In this document: positions 21,198 to 33,319 of the stretch, one piece after another | Layout: each line of letters starts with the position of its first letter | Position numbering within the stretch: position 1 is the stretch's first letter | From: Blasia pusilla | Lineage: Eukaryota > Marchantiophyta > Marchantiopsida > Blasiales | Direction of reading: 5' to 3' | DNA length: 64,000 bases | NCBI GenBank assembly: GCA_050084515.1 | Contig: CM114272.1 | Coordinates: 35,030,001-35,094,000 of the forward strand | Notes under the pieces: generated by a model | Seen by the model: the letters and a program-made list of their open reading frames with translations, nothing else | Told to the model about the DNA's origin: nothing | Databases searched by the model: none | Made by a program: the position numbers and the translations under genes

Positions 21198-24100
21198 ACG
21201 GAAGAGCACATAAGCGCTCTCGCCGGTGTACAATTCAACGTATTAGATGTTCTAGTGAAGAATCGAGTAGTAATGCAGATTTTCATGGAGAGGTTTTAGA
21301 ACCTACTTTGGTTAAAGGCGAAGGAGAGGATATTGTTAACAGCCTGGAAGCGACCAGACAGCAAGCGATTGGAAGGTTGGCTGGTGCTGATGCACTTCGT
21401 AGTTCCAAATGGGATGGATTGGAAGGCGAAGTCAGACCGGCGGCTAAAGCGGGAACGAGACGTTTGGATAATGCTCAGATTGAAGTGGAGGCAAGAATGT
21501 CCGATGGACATGTTGACTTGGAGGGGGATGAGGACGATAGAAATGGAAGGGTGTTGGGCAGCAGCAAACGAGATTTTTCATATAAAACAGAAGCCGCCCC
21601 AGCAGATGTAATATCAGCTCAGGGTGTAAACGGAAATCAAATTGGCCGTAAGAAAGCCGAGGTGGAGTTGGTGGAGGAGGCTGAAGACGTGAAGGCCCCA
21701 ATGTTTGCAGGGAGAGTCTTCAAATTGGCCTGGGATAAGGTGAAAGATAATTCTTTATTTCAATTTGTTACCATGTGGCCCGCATGGCAGCAAAAAAAAC
21801 GGCTCGAGAAACTACTTGCCCAGGCTGATGCGAACCCTAAGGATGCTTCCAAACAAGCGGCTCTGCTTAGCGAACTTTACAAGCAAAGGTAGGGAACTCG
21901 TATCAGCGGCTGGACGTGTGAGGATGTTCGTTGAGGTGTGCCCTATAATATGTGAGCTACATGAGTCATTTACGTCTAGGGCCGGTTGGCGTATTTCGTT
22001 CGGCAAAGGCACTCGGTCATTTGTTTTTGTCCTCCGTTCAGTTGCTTTCATTGGTGGAAACGTTCAAACGTTAAAGGGTTGTGAAACGTTGGTCAAATGA
22101 AACGAGAAACTTCAGCTATCTTCGAGCAGTACACCCATCTGTAAATCTCTACGTGATGGTGATCCTTTTGCGTATGCAACTATAACTTCAATTCCACTGT
22201 GAGTGGGGATGGGCCACATTGGCTCGGTGTATCTTGTCAATCTACCGTGAAAGCGAAGGAACAAGATGATCATGGAGATGACCTTATAGGCACCCTGTAG
22301 TTATCGTTTATCCAATACTCAGTGCACACCTGATCATATTGTCAACTGGATGTTCAAATTTACCGGATTCGCGGTAGTGTATGGCGAAGTGGAAAACCAG
22401 AGGATCCAAGTAGAAATTCTTAACTGTTGCCAGAGTGTGTTTGTGTACTCAGTTGTTCCCAGTTGTACAGAAAGCCCTATCTCTTTTTGTTATTCCAATC
22501 CCTATGTTTTTGTTGTGTGCCAGCCCTCAAGCAGTCATTGAGCGGTTCGAAAGAAGAGAGCATGCTACAGATGGACAATCTGTGGTGGAGTATCTGCGTG
22601 CTCTTATAGCTACTGATTCCATCACGGAGTATTTGCCTGATGAACGCAGTGGGAGGACTTCAGGTTTACCTGCACTGGTGAGCCTTGGCTGTGCTTTCAG
22701 AATATTGTGAACATAAGGAATTGTTTTTCCATCATGTGTGGTCTGATTTGGAGTTCTCTCTTCATGTCAACATCACAATTCTCCATAATCCTACTTTCTG
22801 AGTTGTTTGTGTGGTTGTCATGGCAGCTACAAGATTTGAAGCAAAGAGCATCAGGCAACCAGGAAGAACCTTTTGCTCCTCCTGGCATGACAGAGCAGCA
22901 ACCTCTACATGTAGTTATGGTACGTACTTTTCTGGTGGTATCTCTGAATGGACGTGTTAATGATGATCCACAAATGATGATACCTACCTCCTCTATCCTT
23001 AAATATGCCTTTCTGTAGAAAATCAGACTATTGTAACTTTTACAGGTGTAACTTCCACAGTTTCCCATATTTGGCACTGAAATGACATAGTGCATCTAGT
23101 GCATTCATGTGCACTAGAGTATCTCATGTATTGGTTGGAAGTAATAAGAATAGTCTAAAAGTAGTATCTGAACTGTATATAGATGATGTAAGCTGAATTG
23201 TCAAATTGGATAAGAAAGGACAGACATTGAGTTAGCTATTCCGATGCCACTGTTGTGTACATCATTGGTGCATGTGTTGGATCATACATCAGAATGGTTA
23301 ATCTCTGTATTTTGTGTTCACAGCATTTTTATCTTGATAATTTGAGTTACAATTTTCTGATGAAAATAAGTCCTATGATTGTATGTTTGTTAGAAGCTAA
23401 GCAAATGTTGTTTACTGGTGCAGGTTGAGCAGAAAGCAGCCAACAAGTCAATGCGTTTTGTGCAGGAGCTTGTTTCGACTTTGTTATTCATGCTAGTCTT
23501 TAGCATTATGTGGTACGTACTTAGGTCTAGGCATTTTGCTATACTCATCGTCATCGTACATGTATTGTGTGTTGAGTGAATTTGTGAAGTATCAGTAGAT
23601 GGAACTTTGCTGCCAATGTCTCACAATGCAGAATTTCCCAACCTTTGGATAGTGGAGTTGCCCTAGAAGCAAGAGGGTTGAGGTCTGTTTGTTCCAGGGC
23701 ATAATATATGTTTTATCAATTGTACTATGAGTTTCTTAAGTTGATGGATGTTTGTCAGGGTGATGGGTGCAGCTGCGCTTCGTAAGTACGTGAATGGAGT
23801 CGCTGGAATGGGAACAACCTCAAGTATGAGCACAAGTAATATGTATGCTCCTAAGGAGTTCAACAAAGAGACTGTGCCTGAGAAGGTGCGTCTGGGAATA
23901 TTAAATTCATGGCAACAACATACATCCATGAACAAGTATAAATTGCCCTCTTCAACTGCTCTCATGGTGCCTTTTGTTTGACTGAAAATGTACTTACTTT
24001 GTTTCTTCTTTCTCAGAATGTTAAGACATTCAAGGATGTCAAAGGCTGTGATGAGGCCAAGTCGGAGCTGGAAGAGATCGTGGAATATTTGAAAAATCCT

Positions 24101-27100
24101 GCAAAGTTCACACGTCTTGGTGGCAAACTCCCTAAGGTGTGTTCAATGTTGCTGACAAGTTAAAATCCCTATTCTTATTGGCAGGTTTGCAGTTGCTTGG
24201 GAGGATTCATACCTCCAGGTGAGCCTACACAAGCATATTTCTAGGATGCAGAAGTTGTATGAAGTTGGATCTTACTGAGTGTGTTCATGATGGATCTTTG
24301 ATGATGTCAGGGTGTTCTGCTAATCGGCCCTCCAGGAACAGGGAAGACTTTGTTGGCAAAGGTACTGATCATTAGTGTAACTTCATATGGTGTAATAGGG
24401 CTACTCAATGCCCATATCGGCAGACTACCATAGCTTTGTGTCATGGCAGATCACAGTAACCCAAAGAAAGAGGATTTTATCCTCTACATAACCATTAGTT
24501 TTTTTTATCAGTTTTACTTCAGAAACAATCAACTAATTATGACGGAAATTCGTATTTTTAGCTACTGCGGCTGTAAATGGACTTGTCATAATTTTGTTCA
24601 GAGGGGATAAGCGAGTAACCCCAATTTGCTCACTCTGATCCGAGCTTCATATCTTTCTATGTTAGTACTAAAAGTTCATACCATGTTAGGAACAACCAGT
24701 CCAAAGTTTAGCATAGTAAATGCTAAAATTTGATGATATTATGTGCTCTTCCTGTTGAATATCCTTAGTTTGGTTGTGAAACTCCAGTGTGCAAGGTGTG
24801 TAGTGGAATCCTTGACCTTCTCAAACATGAGTAGGGGTTCTGTTTTCAATCTGCCATGCAGCTATGCACGTTTCGAATGGCTGCAAATGAACGAGAGCTT
24901 ATTATCTATTATTCTCTGTATCATCTCTGTGAGGGACATATAGTATAACAGTACTGTCTTCTTGCAGGCCATTGCAGGAGAGGCTGGTGTTCCTTTCTTC
25001 TATCGTGCAGGGTCTGAGTTTGAAGAAATGTAAGCTTCCTTTTGTGCATGTACTGTTCAACCACATCTGGGAAGGGAAGCTGTCAGGCAGGTGTAGGGTA
25101 TGTGCTTCTGTACCTCAGCTTTTAACCAACTTGTTCTTTTCCAGGTTTGTAGGAGTAGGAGCTCGTCGCGTGCGATCGCTGTTCCAGGCTGCCAAAAAGA
25201 AGGTCTGTTGATTCAAGCATAGCACTAGGAATGCCTGGATATGGCTTCATTGGTATGTTCTTCCTGTCTTGTGAATGCAAAACTGATATCATGCCTGTGG
25301 TGGATCGTGTTTTAGTGAAAGGTTTAGCATCCAATTTAAATTTACCATCTGTAGATTGACGAACTTTACTGGGCAGGCTCCTTGTATTGTGTTCATAGAC
25401 GAAATTGATGCGGTCGGAGGAAGCCGGAAGCAGTGGGAAGGACACACCAAGAAGACTCTGAATCAGCTTCTTGTTGAGATGGATGGCTTTGAACCCAATG
25501 AGGTACCATATACTACTGCAAATACCAATCATATTTCTCTTATTGGCATCTCAGTCTTGCTCTCAAGCTGCTATTTCCATTTCCATGAGACTATTTCAGG
25601 CAGTATCCATCAGGTGATGTGTATGTCTTTCTGACCGACTGAATGCCAAGGCAGGCACTGGATAGGAAAGAACTTCTGTGTTAAGTGAAAGTTGGATTTA
25701 ACTGCATTCTATTCATATAAGCCTTCCTGAAAGAGAAACCCCTGTGACACTAGGTGAGGCTCATATTTCCTAATTTAACAACTAGTCTCCTTCAAGTCTC
25801 AATGCCAACATGTAGTTTGCAACTCATTGGAGCTCAGCATGTCACTTCTGTGGTGAGGGTGAAGTCAATAGAGGGGTTCAAATTTTTGTAGGTTTTCATA
25901 TTTTAGATCCTCTGCTCTTATCCTGTTTCTACTTCATTAATTATGTGTACCACATTATTTTTTGCTCCTTATAATGGTCTTCAAGGACTCCTCAAGTTCC
26001 CATTATGCTGCTCTCCTGAACAGCAAAGCTTCAAAAACTGAAGGGAGGTATTTCAGATGATCTTGTGTGTTACTGAAGTACAGAAATGCTGGTATGAATT
26101 GTCCTCTAGTTAGGCTCTTTAACCTGATTTGGAAGGTGGAAGTAACCAACAACAGGTTGAACGTCGACATATCATAGTAAATCTCTTCAGGAATTACAAA
26201 TTCAAGGATGCTGGTAACTATAAGGAGATTTGATGATCGAGTGTGCTTATGAGGAGAAGATCGAAAGCCTGAATACAAAGGGGTGATGGGGAACCCATTG
26301 GGAGTACAAAAGAGGGGGACTCAAAGAGTGGAGTACATGAAGGCCACAACCGGCGCAGAAAAAGAAAAGGGAGCAGCCCCCTTTTCTTTTTCTGGACCAC
26401 AGCATAGACACCTTGGGAGGTGGTTCTGCCGAGTTTTCAATAGTGGGGTATCTTTGTACTTGGAGGATAGTTTGATTGATATTGAAGGCCACAAACGTTT
26501 ACAGGAATGACAAGGGTGTGAGGATGGTACATTGACGACCATCTAGATTTTGGAAGGCAATTCAAAACAAGGGAAGCTCACGTATTGGTTTTTTTTGTGG
26601 ACCGCAAGTAGCCTTATGACATGCTGTGACTGGCTGTAGAAGACTGTACTTACAGGAAAAAATGGTTTCCAACCAACCAAGAGTGGTTGGAAAGCTTTAC
26701 AATGAGCTCAGTTCTAGGTTATGATCAAATGTAAAGCATGGGGCATCAACCACGGCTTGGCACAAGATTGTCCTATTTTTATCACCCATTTTGATATTTA
26801 TGTCAATTCTCAACTTAAGCAAGTGGAAGGGATGGATGCTAGTAGGTAACAGAATGGGTAAGGCCACAGGGATCACTCCAGTGTGTGCTGATGACTTTGG
26901 TGGTCTGGAGGAAATTAGGGATATGCCCAAGGAAGATATCTATTCTCACCAAAATCTCTTGACTTCTGGCTTATGGAATAAAGGCTTTCAAAGGTGGAGT
27001 GATGATGTTCAATAGCAACAAGAACCAGGGCCAATGCAGGCACTGGTTAGAGGAGGAGATCTCGGGATGTTCAATTAGCCCTACCTGGCCATTGGAGTCT

Positions 27101-30100
27101 CAGAAGATTGCTTGGGGATTGGTCAGGTCAGAAAAACTGTAGAGGAATGCAACCTGAAAGTGAATGGTCTCACAAGGTATATCCACTGCCATGGTGTCAC
27201 ATCTGGGCTCAAGTGCGCACTGGCCTTGATACCATCAGGTGTAAATTTGGAATATTTTACTGCAGCAGAGGATGGGGATCCCAAACAAAAGGATGGACTC
27301 TCACCAGACTTCTTGTGCTATGGCGTAACCCTCCTCATGAATGCCTGAGGAAGGGTCATGTGAGGTCTGAATTTGCAGTGAAGCCAGTGGACCCAGACAA
27401 GATTTGATCTAGTTGAAGTGACTGATGGAAGTTCCAGCAATGCCTTCGTGGCACTACCCTAGAGCTGGGATGAAGACAAGTGATAAAGGTGATTTTGTGG
27501 AAGAAATTGTTACCAGAACTGAATTCTGGGACCAATAGTGGACAGTTTTTCTGATAGTTGTAACAAACCTGCTAGAGAGATCTTGCAGCCTCATAGCATA
27601 GAGGGGGCACCAAATGTCAGAACTATCTCAAGGTGTATCAAGAGTTACTTCAAGAGAATCTCATCTTTGGGAAGGTGACTGAAGTGTGAGTTCGGGACTC
27701 GGGCTATTCTCCCTTACCCACTGTAAGAGTAGGATGTGGACACTGTCAAAGCCTGCATAGTGGGACAATGAGGATGAGACTCAAATTCACTAGACTGTCA
27801 TATGCGAGAAATTTACACCAGAAAGAGCAACGTTCTGCAAGGAAATTTTCCAGCTCGTGTCACCAGAGCTGTTCACTGAGTACAGTTGGCAAAATTCATG
27901 GTGCAAACCTGCTGGATTGATTAGTGATTTTTTCGCATCCTCATTCTTTCTGACAAGATTATGGTGTTGGTAAAGAGTTTCCTGATTGACACCTGGAAGT
28001 TCTACACGAGAAAAGCACTCACACATGGATAAGAGGGTTCCCCCCCCCCTACTCTCATTTAGTATTTTCTGCAATTGTTCCTTTTGCATCTGTCTGAGTT
28101 ACTAGCGTTATGTTAGCAGGTGTTGGGATCTTCAGTCATATACTCTGATAGACCCTACCATTGCGAGTAACTTCTATTAAGCCAAGTCTGTACTCTGTGG
28201 TAAGACAATTGTCGACCTCAGTTCAGTCATGTTTTAGTTGTTGCTGAAGGTAACACTGTACTTTAATCTTCTTTTGTTCTCTTCAAGTTTTTTGTCACTC
28301 CATTTGTTGTCATAGAGTCCTCACTTGCCACCAGTGCCTTACCTTGTCCTGCTTGCTTTTCGTCTGGTATCAATCTTCTATACCAACCTTGTGCTTAGCA
28401 CCAACTCCAATTGTCCTACAAGTGGTGACTGAAACAGACATCTTCTCGCCATTACCTGATCGGTTGTTAGGAGCTGATGAAGTGGAAGGAAGGTCCCGGT
28501 GGGTAGCAGCTATCAGGTATTTGTTGATTAAGGTAACTGAAGGGACTTTCCAAGGTAGTAACTGAACCACACGGCATCCATAGTACGATTTATCAAGTGT
28601 CGTCTGGAGATCTAAGGCTTTCCCAGTGACACAGTGCAGGCCAAATTGGTAATTGCTGCCAAAATTAGATGTTCTTTAACTATGCAGCTGAGTAGAACGT
28701 ATAAGATTCACAGGGATCATCGCTGACTGGACAATCACGGGATGGCAGTATTGAGGGATTTCATCTGCTCGCATGCGTCCTCCATTCTAGTTCCACAATA
28801 AGTCTTTGCCCTGCTAAAGTAGCACCTTGTACTGATTCGTTGGTTCTTGTTTGACAACTAGAAGATTGAAGAATGACAGTACAGCGGAGGAATATGAGTT
28901 GTCGCTAGTGCTAATGTTCTTAGTTTCTATAAGTGATTGGTTTCCAATAATCTACCAATAGAAATGAAGAAACCTAACTGCTGCCATTTCACCTGTTTCA
29001 GGCAGTTTAGTAATTCAGACCTCTAATGGTAACTAGTTGTCCAGATAATCAGAAGTCTTCAGGAGTTTATTTTGTCTTCAAATGAATTTTCAGTCCTTGC
29101 AGAGTGAAGTGAAGACAAGCTCCATTAATTACGTAGGTCACTGTGGTAATTCAGAAATACTTGAAAATTTGATTATTGCAGACATGTCAGTGTGAAATGG
29201 CGAAGTCATGGAGGATGAAGTGTTTTTTTTGTCCACTGTCAGTTCCCGAGAATAAATTCCTTATTGTACCAGATAGTGTGGTAGGATCTGTCCTGATTTA
29301 TTCAACTGTAGGCCTCTTGACTTAGTCACTGGAAAACTGTGCACCCTACTGAATATAACTTCTGTTTGTTCAGGGAATTATTGTACTGGCAGCAACAAAT
29401 CTACCAGAGACCTTGGATCCCGCCCTTACTCGACCTGGAAGATTTGACAGACATGTGCGTTAAACTAATTTATATCATTTCATACCTGGTTGTAATGTTA
29501 ATTAGTGCACTGATGGCTTCTGTGACTCATCAAATAGGTTGCACTTATGCCGAGGATATGCCTACAGTATCCCGTTTTTGTTTTCTGTTTTGTCTGGTTT
29601 ATATTTTAGGATTGGTCCATTGGTGGTATGTAGAGAAGATTTGTAAATTCTGGTTGTCCCTTGATTTTATCTCAATTTTTGGTTGTGCATCTGGTGGCAG
29701 GTGGTATTAACAAATCCAGATGTTAGAGGCCGACAAGAAATTTTAGATCTTTACCTCCAAGATAAACCCCTCTCGGATGATGTGGATGTGAAGCTACTGG
29801 CTAGAGGCACTCCTGGTTTTAGTGGAGCAGGTTTGTTTGCAATTTAATCCAATTGTAGGATGTAATATGTGGTCGACGTAATGTGTTTTCTTGTTTAGAT
29901 ATGCTAATCTCATGATTACTTTTGTTTCAACACCTGAGCTGTGTCCATTATAATTTCTAGAACTATTAGTTGAATGCACTATGATTGTTGTGAGAAATTA
30001 TCCTTATCAGAAGGTTGGCCATTTGCATGGCAGATCTGGCAAATCTTGTGAACATGGCAGCAGTGAAAGCTGCAGTTGATGGCAATGATAAAATCTACTC

Positions 30101-31908
30101 AAATCAACTGGAGTTTGCAAAGGATAAGATCCTGATGGGCACAGAGCGGAAGTCTCTAACTCTGTCTGAAGAATCACGAAGGGTGAGACGTCAGGGTTTT
30201 TAGTGATTGTTATTGTACTATTCTTAGTCATCTAACTTCTTGTTCTGTTAGGCTGAGTTCTTTGGTTGTGATGACATGGTGATCTGAGTACTCTCATGAA
30301 ATCCTCTTTGGTGTTGTTTGTTCATATCTCTGTTTGACTTTACATGAAAGGCTGCAGCCTGAAAGACTTATCTCCGGGTCAGCTGGTTAATTTTTTTTTA
30401 TGAATAGCTTGTATCGTTTGTCAAAGTAAAGATTATGTAACATTCAGATTAGCATCCACATAGCTTACACTCGGAACTGTGGAGTGCAGTTAACTGCATA
30501 TCACGAAAGTGGCCATGCAGTAGTGGCTTTCAACACTGTTGGGGCCAATCCTATCCACAAGGCCACTATAATGCCAAGAGGAACAGCGCTGGGAATGGTG
30601 ACCCAGCTTCCAGAGAAAGATGAGACTTCCATCAGTAAAATGCAGCTTCTGGCTCGGCTGGATGTGTGTATGGGTGGACGTGTAGCAGAGGAATTAATAT
30701 TCGGTGCTGACCAAGTGACCAGTGGTGCCCGTAGTGATCTTCAACAAGCAACTGCTCTTGCCCGTCACATGGTGAGAATCTACTCTGATGAATCTACAAA
30801 ATTTGCTCGATTTGGAGTTGAGATGCAGGAATTGGATCTGTCTTGAAGCCAAATGAAATTCCATAGCATCTATAATGTTAGTTCCATTCAAGTTTGAATT
30901 TTCTTTTGACTGCACTTGTCACCTCTGACTTGTGTTGGGTATAGTTATGAGATGGATCAGAAGGCTCGCAGATTCACTTATACCTCAAAGCCACTAATCA
31001 TTTGTGTATTCTCGGTTCTAATCTTTGCAGGTAGCTGAGTGTGGTATGAGTGATGCTATTGGTCCCATCTTTGTTGACACGGAGTCTCAACGACCCAGTC
31101 ATGATATACAAAAGAGTATTGATGCCGAGGTATGTGTCAAATTTCTTGAAATAATTCTATTGATTTTTGGAATACGGCGTCCAATTTGTGTACATCTGTC
31201 AGACCTGACAAACAATTTCCAAATTCTGTGTTGTGCAATTTATTTTCATCATTGGCCCCTATGGATAACAATGCATGTATGAACGGGTTGTCATGGGTTA
31301 TTGATTGTTTTACTGATGTCCAGGTTGTGCGGTTACTGAAGGAGGCCTATGAAAGAGTAAGGAAGCTGTTGAAGAAGGTGAGGTCCACTTTGTCTTGTGG
31401 AAAAATTAGGAGATATGGATAGAATCTTTCTGTTTTAATTCTAATGGTTAGATGAATCAATTTAGGTACATGGTCTGTCCCTGTCATGAGTTTCTTCTTT
31501 CTTCTTTATATCTGTGATTCTATGCTCTGAGTCTCCATGGACATGATTGAAGCTAATGGATGGGGCTTGAACGCTGGTTGGAATGAAATGCATTGAAGAA
31601 TGCTGGTGATACATCAGGAGATGTGGTACTGATCAGGGTTTAAGTGGCATAGTAATGGTGGTGGAATTCTGGTAGTTTGCAGAGTAGCAAATAATGAGGA
31701 TGACTTTGCTAGCAACAAGATTCATGAATGCACCTAAGATGAAGTGGAAGCACCTGACAGTCCTTTTTATCTTGTGCAGCGAGAACCTGATTTGCATGCC
31801 CTGGCAAGGGCCCTTTTAGAGCAGGAAACTCTAAATGCCAAGCAGATAACTGATATTTTGGCCCCTGTACAACAAGAGACGGCAATTATTGGGGTCCCTA
31901 GCAGTTGA
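21011..31908 (+). CDS. FTSH11: ATP-dependent zinc metalloprotease FTSH11, 17 exons
   Basis: A membrane-anchored AAA+ protease of plastids/mitochondria, needed in Arabidopsis for acquired thermotolerance. Exons: 21011-21888, 22524-22677, 22827-22919, 23424-23512, 23759-23885, 24017-24136, 24311-24361, 24968-25029, 25145-25202, 25377-25502, 29374-29454, 29701-29830, 30034-30182, 30490-30771, 31031-31129, 31324-31377, 31780-31908. They sum to 2682 nt (893 aa), all GT-AG, frame kept throughout. Start ATG 21011 ([10 protein letters not shown]) opens a Ser/Arg/Cys-rich leader that fits a transit peptide; an upstream GTG is not a credible plant start. One transmembrane segment lies near 390-411. Walker A is GPPGTGKT (493-500), Walker B IVFIDEID (548-555), arginine-finger block [11 protein letters not shown] (603-613), zinc site HESGH (711-715) with a likely third ligand Asp789 in [30 protein letters not shown] and [12 protein letters not shown] mark the FTSH11 subfamily. 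It is about 90 residues longer than the Arabidopsis protein, mostly in exon 1. Confidence 0.95.
25503..29373 (+). other. Large (3.87-kb) FTSH11 intron carrying repeat insertions
   Basis: Intron 10 splits the region between Walker B and the arginine-finger block; it is far longer than the other FTSH11 introns (about 95-750 nt). It contains a minus-strand LINE 3' end at 26262-26404. Frames at 26791-27015 and 27108-27407 are not recognised and may be further insertion relics. A C9 run lies near 28039. Nothing suggests a host gene inside. Confidence 0.75.
26262..26404 (-). mobile_element. LINE-like 3' end, truncated copy 2 (in FTSH11 intron)
   Basis: On the minus strand the order is hairpin, GCCGGTTGTGGCCTTCA, CTCTTTGAGTCCCCCTCTTT, TGGG-T-CCCATC, as in the other copies. 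The hairpin is the strongest of the set apart from copy 5: 16-bp perfect arms at 26356-26371 and 26379-26394 (purine-rich AGAAAAAGAAAAGGG against its complement) with a 7-nt loop. It lies antisense to FTSH11 and is 5'-truncated with no ORF. Confidence 0.65.
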
Positions 31909-32106
31909 CCCAAGTTGCTCATTGTATAAGTTAACGCGTTCTCGTTCAGCATCCAAGTGTATAGTCTGATCCGTCTTCATGGGCACTTCACATTAGAACT
32001 GGGAATAGATAGCATCTGTATGTTCAATACTCTATTCTTGGTGGTTAAATTGTTCGTCTCTCCTCATATTCGCCATGATGAAGAAATCTTTCAACATTTC
32101 TGTGTT

Positions 32107-32182
32107 CAGTGTATCCAGTGTATGGTGCTAACTGTTCCTACTATTGCTTTACATGGATTGTTGCGGGGAGCAAGGGCTACAG
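32107..32182 (+). repeat. 76-bp direct repeat, left copy
   Basis: Starts CAGTGTATCCAGTGTATGG and ends GGGGAGCAAGGGCTACAG. The right copy at 32889-32964 differs at two positions. Confidence 0.95.
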
Positions 32183-32888
32183 ATTAGTACAGAATGGTCT
32201 GGGAGGCCGTCGCAGTAATGAATATGAAACTTGTGTGGGATGTGAAAGCTTGTCAAAGACGTGATATATTTGAATGTGGCGAGGATTGAATTGGATTCAG
32301 ATGGAATCCTGCAGAACTCTTGACTACAACTAGGAGGGGCATTTTCCAGGGCCCAGATGACTGACGAGATGTTTGTGAAATCTTAAATAAGTGTCTGTTA
32401 CAGAACCTGTGATGGAGCTAGTTGTGGATTTAAGGTCAAAACAGATGAATGCTTTAGATTGGTCTTAGGAGATGAGGGTGGAGCTGTTGGTGAGGAAATA
32501 CAATAAGGTAAGAGAGGTGGGAGAGCATTCACTCAAGTGCCTACTTGGGCTTTAGTATTTTGGGTTTCGGAGGTGAATGTAAATGTCACGAACCTTATTG
32601 CGAAATCTGAAAGGAATTAAGACCAACCATAAGATGACAAAATGTCTGAAGATGAGGGCTAGGCATTAGGCCTATAAAGTCTGAAGTAAAGTTGTGAAGT
32701 AAGAACGTCTGGAGTAACTAAAGGAGAGAGATTCACCTCTTCTCTCTTGAAGTCTGGGAATCAAGATGGTGAGAGTTTGGTCGTTTTTAAGTTATTAGGG
32801 AGAAACTATTTGGTATTTCAAGATTGGGCCCTTGCCCCTCTACTTTGTGATATTTACTTGCACAATTAGAGTAGATTGACATCATCAT

Positions 32889-32964
32889 CAGTGTATCCAG
32901 TGTATGGTGCTTAGTGTTCCTACTATTGCTTTACATGGATTGTTGCGGGGAGCAAGGGCTACAG
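32889..32964 (+). repeat. 76-bp direct repeat, right copy
   Basis: Same as 32107-32182 except at two adjacent-codon-distance positions (CTAACTG versus CTTAGTG). The two copies bracket 706 bp. No TG...CA ends or primer-binding site are visible inside the bracket, so an LTR pair is not supported. Confidence 0.95.
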
Positions 32965-33164
32965 GGCTAAATCAGTTATTGAGCTTTGAGTTAGGAGAAC
33001 ATCCAAGAGTTATGTTAGAACAACCCTATGGAGCAGAGTAGTTTCTATATTATTACCGGAGAATGTTTTCTTGATTGTCTAACATGGGACATCCGGATAG
33101 CAAGAAAATGTTCAGAAAGAAAATTTTGAATCTGAATTTATATGCATCAAAAACTTTTTCTGCG

Positions 33165-33313
33165 CATGACACGAACCCTATACTAGTTTAACATAATTAC
33201 GTTTTCTCTAAAGAAAAAACCTAGGTCTTTGCGACTTGCATGACCCTATACTAGTTGAACATAATTAGGTTGTCTTCAAAGAAAAAACATAGGGTCTTTG
33301 CGACTTACATGAC
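33165..33313 (+). repeat. ~75-bp tandem duplication
   Basis: Units 33165-33238 and 33239-33313 share CCCTATACTAGTT-AACATAATTA, AAAGAAAAAAC-TAGG and GTCTTTGCGACTT. The copies differ by a few substitutions and indels. Confidence 0.85.
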
Positions 33314-33319
33314 ATCCGC

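Larger units (their letters stand above)
31909..33160. other. FTSH11 3' flank, no gene recognised
   Basis: This begins with the FTSH11 3'UTR. It is notable for two 76-bp direct repeats about 700 bp apart, annotated separately. No coding exon with family similarity is seen. Confidence 0.5.

Noticed and set aside
26791-27407. Frames within the large FTSH11 intron as a nested gene
   Set aside because: They are interrupted, have no recognised domain, and lie among insertion relics.
32107-32964. The 76-bp repeats as LTRs of a TRIM element
   Set aside because: No TG...CA ends, primer-binding site or polypurine tract; repeats too short and enclosed DNA has no such signals.
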